Shown here: in pieces, positions 17,533 through 25,455 of the stretch | Layout: every line of letters begins with the position of its first letter | Numbering within the stretch: the first letter of the stretch is position 1 | NCBI GenBank assembly: GCA_934476235.1 | Contig: CAKSNL010000001.1 | Coordinates: 504,710 to 568,709 of the forward strand | Length of the DNA stretch: 64,000 bases | Source: an uncultured Clostridia bacterium | GTDB lineage: Bacteria > Bacillota > Clostridia > CAKSNL01 > HGM11501 | Direction: 5' to 3' | Made by a program: the position numbers and the translations under genes | Notes under the pieces: model-generated | The model's input: the letters and a program-made list of their open reading frames with translations, nothing else | Databases searched by the model: none | Told to the model about the DNA's origin: nothing

Positions 17533-18393
17533 TCAATCTTTTATATATATAACCGCCGAAAGTCCGGGACCCGCGTGGGACCCGATCGTCGCCCCCAGCT
17601 CAACCGTTTTGATGGACGAGGGGCTAAACGCCTCCTCTGCCGCCTCGGTGAATTCCGAAAGCTTTTCATCGGTCAGCGAATGGTCGATATAAATATCCTT
17701 GCCGGTTAAGATGTGACCCTTGTCCTTATACATCTGCATGAACTTGTCGTAAAGCTTTTTGCCGCCGCGGATCTTGTCGCAGCTTACAACGAGCCCGTCG
17801 CGCACGGTCAGAACCGGCTTAATGTCCATTATATTGGCGATTGCAAGAGTGGCAAGATTTATTCTTCCGCCTTTTTTAAGATAGGTCAGATCCTCAACTA
17901 AGAAGAAATACTCCGCCTTTTCAGAAACTCTCTTAAATTCGGCTATTACCGCGTCGCGGTCCTCGCCCAGGAGCGCCTTTTCAGCCGCCGCCATTATCGC
18001 GATTCCGTAAGGAAAGCTCAGCATCATCGAATCGACCACCGTTATATCGCGGTCGGGCTCGCCGGACAGTATCTCATTTTTTGCGATGGCAGCCGACTGG
18101 CACGTTCCGCTTGCCGCGGAGCTCATCGTAATGCAGACAACGGAGTCGTAAGAGTCCATTTCCTCTCTTATCGCCTTTTCCCATTCGTCCGCAGTTATCT
18201 GAGAGGTCTTGGGAACTATTTTTTCCGCTCTCATTTTCTCGAAAAATTCGCGGTTTGATATGTCGACCCCGTCGCGCAGATAATTCTCCCCGTCAAAAGT
18301 GAACCAGAGCGGAAGCACCCTTATATTGAGCTTTTCCGCGTCCGCGCGCGGAATGTCCGCCGCACTGTCGCAAATTATTTTTACCTTTGCCAA
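17533..18393 (-). CDS. DegV family fatty-acid-binding protein
   Basis: A 286-residue DegV-family protein. DegV/FakB proteins bind a fatty acid and present it to a fatty acid kinase for phosphorylation and phospholipid synthesis; this role is known for the family, not shown here. Family signatures are CDSAADIP at the N-terminus, KTSQITADEW, the Ser-rich VCITMSSAASGTCQSA loop and VDSMMLSFPYG, and GRINLATLAIANIMDIKPVL. Only one copy is present here and no FakA-type kinase lies nearby. It is preceded after 13 bases by a small membrane protein gene with a promoter. Confidence 0.88.
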   Translation of the reverse strand: MAKVKIICDSAADIPRADAEKLNIRVLPLWFTFDGENYLRDGVDISNREFFEKMRAEKIVPKTSQITADEWEKAIREEMDSYDSVVCITMSSAASGTCQSAAIAKNEILSGEPDRDITVVDSMMLSFPYGIAIMAAAEKALLGEDRDAVIAEFKRVSEKAEYFFLVEDLTYLKKGGRINLATLAIANIMDIKPVLTVRDGLVVSCDKIRGGKKLYDKFMQMYKDKGHILTGKDIYIDHSLTDEKLSEFTEAAEEAFSPSSIKTVELGATIGSHAGPGLSAVIYIKD

Positions 18394-18406
18394 ATAAATT
18401 CCTCCT

Positions 18407-18847
18407 TTAAGCGCCCGCCATCATGCTCATATAAAGCATGAACACGGCAACGACTATAGCAGTTGTTAAAAGTGCGGAAAGCACGAAATAGAGCTTGCCG
18501 CGCTCCTTTCCCGATACCAAAAGCGCAAGAACCGACGAGATAATGACCGGAGGCGCAAAATCCAAAAGCGCGTAAAGTGCGCCGGATGTGCCGGCAAGCG
18601 AAATATACGCCTCATAAAGGCTTCGCCCGTCCTTTAATAAAATGCCCGGTCCGAAGGTTATCCAGAGAATATAGATAAGCCCCGTCAAAACTCCCGCGGC
18701 AGCGGCGAGAAAACTTCTTTTCTTCCTCGCGGAGCGCGCTGAAAGCCTCTCCATCGCCCTGTGCATTTCCTCCTCGTGGCGGAGCCTTTCAGCCGCCTCA
18801 TCCTTATCAAGCTCGGTCTGATCGTATTTTTTATCGCCCGTATACAT
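18407..18847 (-). CDS. Small membrane protein of unknown function
   Basis: A 146-residue protein not recognised as a named family. An acidic/basic, probably helical N-terminal part (about 1-55, EAAERLRHEEEMHRAMERLS) precedes three or four hydrophobic segments (AAAAGVLTGLIYILWITFG; ALYALLDFAPPVIISSVLAL; YFVLSALLTTAIVVAVFMLY). ATG 18847 is favoured because AAAGGAG lies ten bases upstream, while the earlier in-frame ATG at 18874 has none. It is the first gene of a likely two-gene operon with the DegV protein. A role in the membrane, perhaps in lipid metabolism with DegV, is only suggested by position. Confidence 0.7.
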   Translation of the reverse strand: MYTGDKKYDQTELDKDEAAERLRHEEEMHRAMERLSARSARKKRSFLAAAAGVLTGLIYILWITFGPGILLKDGRSLYEAYISLAGTSGALYALLDFAPPVIISSVLALLVSGKERGKLYFVLSALLTTAIVVAVFMLYMSMMAGA

Positions 18848-18882
18848 AGATAAAAGGCTCCTTTCCGCAATCATACTGTTTT

Positions 18883-18911
18883 ATTATACTATATTTTTTC
18901 CGTTTTGGCAA
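18883..18911 (-). promoter_or_regulatory. Promoter of the membrane protein-DegV operon
   Basis: TTGCCA and TATAAT with a 17-base spacer on the minus strand. Confidence 0.7.
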
Positions 18912-18916
18912 GCATA

Positions 18917-18954
18917 ATTTAAAGACGGCAGCTTTCGCCGCCGTCTTTAAATTA
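18917..18954 (-). terminator. Terminator of the isomerase-oxidoreductase operon
   Basis: Long stem AATTTAAAGACGGC / GCCGTCTTTAAATT whose first arm contains the stop codon region of the upstream oxidoreductase; the stem's own A/T ends serve as tract. Confidence 0.75.
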
Positions 18955-20010
18955 TATCTCCGTTTTAATTGCCTCGCCTGTCTCGGACGATTTGAACGCC
19001 GCTTCCATAACGCGCATAACTCTTAATGCCTGTTCGGGCTTTATTGTAAGCTCCGCCTTGCCCTCTATCGCGTCAACAAGCTGATAGTACGTGGGATTTA
19101 AGTTATCCTCAACGTCCGTCGGCGCGTGGATCGGAATTTCCTCAACGCTCTCGGGAGAACGGGGTGCCATGGTCTTTGAAGGACCGACCTTGTTCTTGGC
19201 AATCTCCGCGCCCCACGTGTCCTCACGCGACTTGCAGCGGACTATTCTGCCTTCGGAATCCCAGTCGTCAATCTGCAGCGTTCCGTCTGTTCCGAGAACG
19301 TACCATCTGGGATGCTTTATAAAGTTGTTGGTCGAAACCTCAATGTGAGCGGTAACGCCGTTGGAAAGCGTCATCGTCAGTCTGAAATTATCGTCAACGT
19401 CATAGTGCACCTCATACATTTTGCAGAAAACGTTGGTAACCTTCGCGTCGGGATACATATACATTATCTGGTCGATAAGGTGCACGCCCCAGTCAAGCAT
19501 CATTCCGCCGCCCTGCGCCTTTGTCGTGCGCCAGCCTGCCGGAACTCCGCGGGAGCCTTCAACGCGCGACTCGATAACGTAAACGTCGCCCAAAAGACCT
19601 GCCTCAACGCTTCTTTTCATCAGCACAAAGTCTTTATTGACACGCCTGTTCTGATCGACCGTGAAGATCATGCCCGTTTCCTTTGCAACCGCCATAATGT
19701 CCTCAAGATCGGCTGAATTCATGGTCACCGGCTTTTCGCAAAGCACGTTCTTGCCATGGCGGAGCGCATCTATGCAGTAAGCCTTATGTAAGTCATTGGG
19801 AACCGCAACGAGCACAATGTCAATCTCGGGATCGGCATATATCTCCTCAGCGGAGGAATATATGTAAAGTCCGTATCCTCTCGCCGCCTCCTGCCTTTTG
19901 GGATCAATGTCATAAACACCCTTAAGCTCTATCATATCCAGGCATTTGGACTGGTTAAAGTGATGTGTTGCCATGCCGCCGAATCCGATCGACGCAACCT
20001 TATGCAGCAT
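18952..20010 (-). CDS. Gfo/Idh/MocA family oxidoreductase
   Basis: A 352-residue NAD(P)-dependent dehydrogenase. The Rossmann glycine loop is SIGFGGMATHH near the start and the catalytic lysine motif is NVLCEKPVTM near residue 95; GGGMMLDWGVHLIDQIMYM with Asp and His forms the catalytic dyad region. The start ATG 20010 follows AGAGGAAAGGAATTG. It lies 32 bases after a sugar phosphate isomerase gene, a pairing typical of catabolic modules for inositol-like or unusual sugars in gut Clostridia; the oxidised substrate is unknown. It is not close to the 4264-5544 paralogue, which has the Cys-rich insertion missing here. Confidence 0.86.
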   Translation of the reverse strand: MLHKVASIGFGGMATHHFNQSKCLDMIELKGVYDIDPKRQEAARGYGLYIYSSAEEIYADPEIDIVLVAVPNDLHKAYCIDALRHGKNVLCEKPVTMNSADLEDIMAVAKETGMIFTVDQNRRVNKDFVLMKRSVEAGLLGDVYVIESRVEGSRGVPAGWRTTKAQGGGMMLDWGVHLIDQIMYMYPDAKVTNVFCKMYEVHYDVDDNFRLTMTLSNGVTAHIEVSTNNFIKHPRWYVLGTDGTLQIDDWDSEGRIVRCKSREDTWGAEIAKNKVGPSKTMAPRSPESVEEIPIHAPTDVEDNLNPTYYQLVDAIEGKAELTIKPEQALRVMRVMEAAFKSSETGEAIKTEI

Positions 20011-20042
20011 AAAAAATCAATTCCTTTCCTCTTTGGATGCGG

Positions 20043-21008
20043 TTATACCCACCACATGTTTCCGGGATTCTCGTAAATAAGCACGTCCTTCAAGAAGGAA
20101 ACCGCTTTTTCAAGACCCTCTTTGCTCGACATAAGCGCGTCCTCATGCTCGATGCTGATCGCTCCGTCGTAGCCTATTAATTTAAGCGCGCTGATAATGT
20201 CGTTCCACACTTCCTTACCGTGACCGTAGCCGATGGTGCGGAAGCTCCACGAACGCCCGGAAAGATCGGCATAGCTCTTGGTGTCAAGCACACCGTTAAT
20301 TTCCGTGTTTCTCTTGTCGATCGCCGTATCCTTCGCGTGGAAGTGATAGATCGCGCCCTTTAAATACTTGATTGCCGCAGCCGGGTTGATTCCCTGCCAG
20401 AAAAGGTGGCTGGGGTCAAAGTTCGCGCCGATGATATCGCCGACCGCGTTTCTTAACTTCAAGAGTGTTTCGGGATTGTATACCGCGAAGCCGGGATGCA
20501 TTTCAAACGCGATCTTCCTTATGGAATGAGCCTTTGCAAACTCCGCCATGTCCTTCCAGTAGGGGATTATTTTCTCCTCCCACTGCCACTTTAATATATC
20601 GCCGTATTCGTTGGGCCATGCGCAGGTTACCCAGTTGGGATTTTTGGATTCCTCGCAGTCGCCGGGGCAGCCGGAAAATCCGACAACCGTGTCAACTCCG
20701 AGCGCTTCTGCGGCAAGTATCGCGTTCTTAAACTGATTGTGCCAGCTTTCAGCCAGCTCCTTATTCGGATGAAGGGGATTTCCGTGGCAGCTTATTGCCG
20801 AAATCTCGATATCATACTTTTTAAGAAGCTCCTTATATGCCTTTATTTTATCGGGCTTTCCTATAAGCTCCTCGGGCTTTAAATGTGTGTTTCCGGGGTA
20901 TCCGCCGGCACCGATTTCGATGCACTGAACGCCGAGCGAATGAAGATATGAAAGTGCATCCTCAAAGCTATAGGTTGCAAGTACGGGGTTCATAACTCCT
21001 AATTTCAT
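20043..21008 (-). CDS. Sugar phosphate isomerase/epimerase (xylose-isomerase-like TIM barrel)
   Basis: A 321-residue TIM-barrel protein. Metal-site strands are IAFEMHPGFAVY (Glu), GANFDPSHLFWQG (Asp, His), YHFHAKDTAI (His, Asp) and AISIEHEDALM (Glu), the order expected for inosose dehydratase/IolE- or tagatose epimerase-like members. ATG 21008 is chosen because AAGGAGG precedes it by eight bases; the open frame extends 41 codons upstream across the promoter region and is not likely to be translated. Operon with the oxidoreductase downstream. Confidence 0.83.
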   Translation of the reverse strand: MKLGVMNPVLATYSFEDALSYLHSLGVQCIEIGAGGYPGNTHLKPEELIGKPDKIKAYKELLKKYDIEISAISCHGNPLHPNKELAESWHNQFKNAILAAEALGVDTVVGFSGCPGDCEESKNPNWVTCAWPNEYGDILKWQWEEKIIPYWKDMAEFAKAHSIRKIAFEMHPGFAVYNPETLLKLRNAVGDIIGANFDPSHLFWQGINPAAAIKYLKGAIYHFHAKDTAIDKRNTEINGVLDTKSYADLSGRSWSFRTIGYGHGKEVWNDIISALKLIGYDGAISIEHEDALMSSKEGLEKAVSFLKDVLIYENPGNMWWV

Positions 21009-21065
21009 AAACTTTTCCTCCTTATAATAGCGATATAAAAGCTTTTTATATCCTGTTCTACGCAT

Positions 21066-21094
21066 ATTATAATACGAATCAAAAATAATTTCTA
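21066..21094 (-). promoter_or_regulatory. Probable promoter of the isomerase-oxidoreductase operon
   Basis: A perfect TATAAT is preceded at 17 bases by the poor -35 TAGAAA on the minus strand, so the operon may need an activator. The gap 21009-21235 otherwise holds the SLOG gene promoter and nothing else recognisable. Confidence 0.5.
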
Positions 21095-21159
21095 CTACTA
21101 CATTGACCTTTTGTTGCACAATTTTGACCAAAATGTGCCGATTTTTTTAATTCCTGCAC

Positions 21160-21188
21160 TTGAATATCCCCCGATAATGTGCTAAAAT
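21160..21188 (+). promoter_or_regulatory. Promoter of the SLOG-family gene
   Basis: TTGAAT and TAAAAT with a 17-base spacer and a TGC extended -10 element. Confidence 0.68.
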
Positions 21189-21235
21189 AGCTTGTATACC
21201 AAACTCCGGATTTTTAACAAGGAGAAGTAAGCATT

Positions 21236-21721
21236 ATGGAAAACGATCAAAAAAAATATACCTGCTGCTTTACCGGGCACAGACCCGAAAAGCTTCTCTC
21301 TCCCGAGAGCGTTATCCGCTCCCGCCTTGCGGAGGAGATAAAAAATGCCTCAGACAGAGGCTATCGCACCTTTATTTCCGGTATGGCAAGGGGATTTGAC
21401 ATATGGGCGGCTGAGGCGGTAATTGCCGCAAAGGCGAAAAACCCTTCTCTTAAGCTGATATGTGCCGTTCCGCACCCGGGCTTTGAGAAAAAAAGGAGCT
21501 TTTACGAAAAAAATGCATATCAGAGGATCATTGACCGTGCCGACGAGGTACACCTTGTAAGCGAATGGTATTTTGCCGGGTGCTACCAGGTGAGAAACCG
21601 CTGGATGGTTGACCGCTCCTCCCTTGTTATAGCCGGATACTCAGGAGTTCCCTCCGGCACGAGAAATACTATTCTCTATGCCGGGGAAAGCGCCGTTCCC
21701 GTAATCAATATATTAAGATGA
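21236..21721 (+). CDS. SLOG-domain protein (DUF1273/YoqJ-like)
   Basis: A 161-residue Rossmann-like protein related to YpsA/YoqJ and the DprA/LOG superfamily. Characteristic parts are CCFTGHRPEKL at the N-terminus, FISGMARGFDIWAAEAV (the glycine/Asp nucleotide-binding element) and the C-terminal GYSGVPSGTRNTILYA. Superfamily members bind nucleotides or nucleic acids; the cell role of this branch is not established. It is a single gene with its own promoter and a strong terminator. Confidence 0.85.
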   Translation: MENDQKKYTCCFTGHRPEKLLSPESVIRSRLAEEIKNASDRGYRTFISGMARGFDIWAAEAVIAAKAKNPSLKLICAVPHPGFEKKRSFYEKNAYQRIIDRADEVHLVSEWYFAGCYQVRNRWMVDRSSLVIAGYSGVPSGTRNTILYAGESAVPVINILR

Positions 21722-21753
21722 AAAAGTCCCGTGCTTTAGGCACGGGACTTTTT
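21721..21753. terminator. Strong bidirectional terminator
   Basis: AAAAAGTCCCGTGC / GCACGGGACTTTTT with a five-base loop, overlapping the stop of the SLOG gene and abutting the end of the opposing stalk-domain gene. Confidence 0.93.
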
Positions 21754-21754
21754 G

Positions 21755-23632
21755 TTATTTTGTTTCAAGGCTTGCGAGTACCGCCTCAATCATTTTGACG
21801 TTTGATTCTGAATATACCAGCTCCGGATAAACGACCGTTATAAATTCCAGAGAATTCTGATTAAGCTTCGCATAAGATGCCATGTAGTAACCCGAGTCCT
21901 CTTTCGTCGCCTTTGCCACATAATAGGTATAAAGATTCTTGTCGCCGAGCTTTATGTCCGAAACCTCTTTGATGATCTCCTCTTTTTTCTGTTTGCTTTG
22001 GTCCTGCAGTGCAATAATCGCCTCATTTATGTCTTTTTTCTTGGTCGAAACATCGACATATGTTTTATTATAGCCAATCATGATTCCGCTGGCACTGTCT
22101 ACATAAGAACTGTCCAACCCGGACACATATGCCTCTTCAAAGGTCACCGGCATCTCGGCAGAGAAGTTTGCCGTCTTTACCGTTTTCATCTGGCTTCTGT
22201 CCTGAGTGTTGGAAAGGATCGTGCCGAGCTTTGATGAGTCAGGTTCACTTACCTTAACAGAATTTATTATTTTATCGATAAGCTCTTTATTGTCCCTGTC
22301 ATCTTCGCTTACAAAAACAACGGAAATGCTGTAAACATAGTCTCCGTTTTCAAAAAACACATTCTTAACGTTTCCGTCCAAATTCACACTGCCCTTGATC
22401 GTCTGCGTGTAATAATATCCCGCAAAGCCGGGGAACTGATACCACAAGGGCTCGCTCACTTTTACAAGCGACGGATTGAGCATATCGAAGGAAAGCTCCC
22501 TGTCCGCATTTGCCGCAGCCTCAGCGCTCTTTGCGTCCGATTTTGAAACAACCGAAATAACTATCATCGAATTTCCGGTATTTTTATCAAAGCTATATGT
22601 ATCAATGCAAGCATCTTCGTTATAGATATAGTAGTCTGCCGGGATGCTCATTTCAAGCGCGATCATATCGGATTTAAAGAGTCTCATGCCGTCAACAACG
22701 GTTGAAAGGTCATATGTACCGTCCTTCGAGAAGGCAAGCTTAAATGTTTCGCAGAGTCTGACACACTCATTTTTACTTTCCTCGTTGCTGCTTTCAAAGC
22801 AACCGTAAATCTCATAAATGTATTTATCTGTAACAAAGAAGAGGTTGTCTTCAAACGCATCCTTGCTTCTTCCCTGAAAATGCATTGTGCGGACACCGTC
22901 CGACTCGCCCTTGTCAGCCTTAACAAGCGTCGTACCGGAAAAATCGTTCTTTACCTTAGCAAAATACTGATCAAACGAAAAGTCCTCGGGGATAACGTCA
23001 ATTGAAATATAGAACCAGTTGTTATCGTCCTTTGAAAACTCGGTATACGACCCGTCAAAATTTCTGTCGGTCATCTTCATATCCTTGGGATTTTCTATTG
23101 TCCAGCCGTAGTAGCTGTCGCCGATATAGTCCTCCGTCACCGCTCCGGCAACGGTTTTTCCGCCGTCGGTCTTTTTAGAAAGCTTAACCTTGATGGCGCC
23201 GGTCGAAGCGTCATATGATACCTCGGCTCCGAAGGTCTCGCTTATAAAGCGGAGCGGAACCATAGTTACGCCGGACTCTGACAGTGCGGGTGCTTCCAGA
23301 AGCGTTTCCGCCTTTTTATTTACCTCGGCAACCTTGCTTCCGATGGTGAGCAAAATGTCCACCCCGGGGTATTTTAACGCGATGCTCTTAGTTTCCCCGT
23401 CCCATGTGACCTCCGCGCCGAACGCCTCGGTGATAACGCGCAGGGGCACAAGCGTTACGCCCTCTCCGGCAACATACGGCGTTTCAACCGTTAATGCATT
23501 GCCGTTGACGGACAGTGTCGACTCCCCGACCTTAAAGCTTATCTCAACATCGTTATCCTGTGCAAATGCGGAAAATGCCGAGAAAAGCGCCAATACCAAA
23601 ATAAGTGCCGTAAGTTTTTTGATTTTTTTCAT
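21755..23632 (-). CDS. Secreted protein with N-terminal stalk domain
   Basis: A 625-residue exported protein. Signal peptide at 1-24 (ALILVLALFSAFSAFA), then a copper-amine-oxidase-N-like domain at about 30-150 with the paired signatures GVTLVPLRVITEAFGAEVTW and GVTMVPLRFISETFGAEVSY. The remaining 470 residues hold two or three similar alpha/beta segments (for example YFAKVKNDFSGTTLVK and SVKVSEPDSSKLG), reminiscent of PsbP/DUF1795-like lipoprotein domains; no catalytic motif is seen. ATG 23632 follows AAGGAGAAGAAA. It is the last gene of an operon with an HtrA-like protease and an SGNH hydrolase. Envelope function is likely, details unknown. Confidence 0.72.
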   Translation of the reverse strand: MKKIKKLTALILVLALFSAFSAFAQDNDVEISFKVGESTLSVNGNALTVETPYVAGEGVTLVPLRVITEAFGAEVTWDGETKSIALKYPGVDILLTIGSKVAEVNKKAETLLEAPALSESGVTMVPLRFISETFGAEVSYDASTGAIKVKLSKKTDGGKTVAGAVTEDYIGDSYYGWTIENPKDMKMTDRNFDGSYTEFSKDDNNWFYISIDVIPEDFSFDQYFAKVKNDFSGTTLVKADKGESDGVRTMHFQGRSKDAFEDNLFFVTDKYIYEIYGCFESSNEESKNECVRLCETFKLAFSKDGTYDLSTVVDGMRLFKSDMIALEMSIPADYYIYNEDACIDTYSFDKNTGNSMIVISVVSKSDAKSAEAAANADRELSFDMLNPSLVKVSEPLWYQFPGFAGYYYTQTIKGSVNLDGNVKNVFFENGDYVYSISVVFVSEDDRDNKELIDKIINSVKVSEPDSSKLGTILSNTQDRSQMKTVKTANFSAEMPVTFEEAYVSGLDSSYVDSASGIMIGYNKTYVDVSTKKKDINEAIIALQDQSKQKKEEIIKEVSDIKLGDKNLYTYYVAKATKEDSGYYMASYAKLNQNSLEFITVVYPELVYSESNVKMIEAVLASLETK

Positions 23633-23648
23633 TTTCTTCTCCTTAATT

Positions 23649-24272
23649 TTATTTAAGCTCCTTAAATGCCCTGATCCACTCGTCCGCAATCACAGTGTGA
23701 CCCGCCGCAGTGGGGTGCACCCCGTCCATCAGCCAGTAGGACGCGGGCGCTTTTTTTGCCAGAGCGTCAAACCTGTCCATTAGCGGAACGAAAGTAAGCC
23801 CGTTATCAGACGCGACTCTTTTTGCAGCCTTCGCCTTTTCCTCGGTGTCGCTTCTGAAAACATTCCACTTTTCTTCCGTCGCTCCGCCCTTCAGAACAAA
23901 AGGCTCCAAGATCATAATTTTAATATCGGGTTTTGCCTCTTTTAACTCCCTGACATACATATTATAATAAGCCTCATATTTTTCGGTTGAAACGCCGTTA
24001 CGCTCATTCACCTCGTGCCACACGTCGTTTATCCCGATGAGTATGCTCATAATATCCGGACTAAGATTGACAGCGTCGCGTTTCACCCTTGCAAGAAGGT
24101 CGATAACGCGGTTGCCGCTTATTCCGCGGTTCAAAAACTCATATTCGTTTGGAAAGTCGCATCCCATGCGCCCCGAAACGATGGTCGGATACCCGTTTCC
24201 GCGAAAAAGATCGTTTGCTCTGTCCCTTCCCGCGTCCGTAATCGAATCTCCCTGAAATAAAATCCTCTTCAT
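23649..24272 (-). CDS. SGNH/GDSL-family esterase or lipase
   Basis: A 207-residue hydrolase with all four SGNH blocks: FQGDSITDAG (Ser), NRGISGNRV (Gly), LIGINDVWHE (Asn) and the catalytic pair DGVHPTAAGH (Asp, His). Such enzymes deacylate sugars, lipids or cell-wall polymers. No signal peptide is visible, so it is probably cytoplasmic. It sits between a stalk-domain HtrA-like protease and a stalk-domain secreted protein with short gaps (24 and 16 bases). The ribosome sites of this gene and of the next one are identical (AAGGAGAAGAAAATG), perhaps from a local duplication of the leader. Confidence 0.88.
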   Translation of the reverse strand: MKRILFQGDSITDAGRDRANDLFRGNGYPTIVSGRMGCDFPNEYEFLNRGISGNRVIDLLARVKRDAVNLSPDIMSILIGINDVWHEVNERNGVSTEKYEAYYNMYVRELKEAKPDIKIMILEPFVLKGGATEEKWNVFRSDTEEKAKAAKRVASDNGLTFVPLMDRFDALAKKAPASYWLMDGVHPTAAGHTVIADEWIRAFKELK

Positions 24273-24296
24273 TTTCTTCTCCTTAATTTTGTATCT

Positions 24297-25391
24297 TTAG
24301 TTTATATAAACAGTCTGCGCCTGCCCGTTAAGTGTAATTGTCACCTCTATCTGCCCGCCCGTATATGTTTTCTTTAATGTCTCGTTAAGATCCGCAGTCG
24401 AGTGGACCTTGATACCGTTGACCTCGGTGATAACGCTTCCCGGTGCGATTTTTTCCTGCTTTGACGCTTTTACGGTGAGCCCCTTTTCCGTAGGCAGACC
24501 GATTTTTGCCTCCCAGGACTGTTCAAGCGTCATGTTAAGCTCTGCGCGGACTATTTTGCCGTTCTTCTCAAATTGGTCGATCGCATAGCGCACCGTGTCC
24601 GCCGGAATTGCGAACGACATATTTTCGATGCCGATGCCGACATATTTGCTTGAGGTAATTCCGATAAGCTCGCCTCTTAAATTAAGGAGCGGACCGCCGG
24701 AATTTCCGGGATTTATGGTGGTATCCGTCTGCAAAAGCTTGTAATAAGAGTCACTTAAAGCAACGCCGGTGCCCGAAACGATGCCCTTTGTCACCGTGTT
24801 TCGCATCGAAAGCGAGATAGGCGTGCCGATCGCAATAGCCGTCTGCCCGGAAAAAACCGTGTTTTCCTCCGCCATCTTAACCGGTGTGAGACCGACCTTA
24901 TCGACCTTTATCACCGCAAGGTCCGCCACCTCGTCCGAATACAAAATGCGGGCGGGAAGGCTTTCGCCGTTTGCCAAAACAACTGTAATGTTCGTTATCC
25001 CGGCTACAACATGGGCGTTTGTTACAATGTGCCCGTCGCTTTTATAAATGACCCCCGTGCCATGCGCCGTGGGATTGTTAAATTTCGAAGATTCGGAGCC
25101 CGAAACATAATTGCCTATCACAGCGACTACGGACGGACTGACATTTTCAACGATCTTTGAGACCGCATCGTCCTCCGAAAAGGTGATAAACGCGCTTTTT
25201 GACACATCGTCCCATCCGACCTCCGCGCCGAGCGCCTCAGACACTGCACGCAGCGGAATATAAGTCCTCCCGTCACTCAGAATCGTTTCCTCATCAATGC
25301 GGATGCCGTTAACATATACGCGCACGTCCGCCGCGCCGGAGCTTGTGATAAGCGAAAACGCCAAAAGTGCCGGCAGTATAATTTTTTTCAT
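24297..25391 (-). CDS. Stalk-domain HtrA/DegP-like serine protease
   Basis: A 364-residue exported trypsin-like (S1C) protease. After a signal peptide (1-20) comes a single short stalk domain (about 22-70, DGRTYIPLRAVSEALGAEV), then the protease: IVTNAHVV (His), EVADLAVIKV (Asp) and INPGNSGGPLLN (Ser), followed by a short PDZ-like C-terminus (GSVITEVNGIKVHSTADLN). HtrA proteases degrade or refold damaged extracytoplasmic proteins. The domain order, stalk then protease, differs from the usual transmembrane anchor of HtrA; here the stalk may retain the enzyme at the envelope. First gene of an operon with the SGNH and secreted-protein genes. Confidence 0.88.
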   Translation of the reverse strand: MKKIILPALLAFSLITSSGAADVRVYVNGIRIDEETILSDGRTYIPLRAVSEALGAEVGWDDVSKSAFITFSEDDAVSKIVENVSPSVVAVIGNYVSGSESSKFNNPTAHGTGVIYKSDGHIVTNAHVVAGITNITVVLANGESLPARILYSDEVADLAVIKVDKVGLTPVKMAEENTVFSGQTAIAIGTPISLSMRNTVTKGIVSGTGVALSDSYYKLLQTDTTINPGNSGGPLLNLRGELIGITSSKYVGIGIENMSFAIPADTVRYAIDQFEKNGKIVRAELNMTLEQSWEAKIGLPTEKGLTVKASKQEKIAPGSVITEVNGIKVHSTADLNETLKKTYTGGQIEVTITLNGQAQTVYIN

Positions 25392-25421
25392 AGTGTTCTC
25401 CTTTAAATGTAGTCGCCTTCT

Positions 25422-25450
25422 ATATTACCATATTTTTCTTGATTTTGCAA
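25422..25450 (-). promoter_or_regulatory. Promoter of the protease operon
   Basis: TTGCAA and TAATAT with a 17-base spacer on the minus strand. Confidence 0.58.
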
Positions 25451-25455
25451 CAAAT

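Noticed and set aside
20043..21131. Longer start of the second isomerase gene (41 extra codons)
   Set aside because: The extra part covers the -10 box, is not similar to the family and lacks a ribosome site; ATG 21008 has AAGGAGG.
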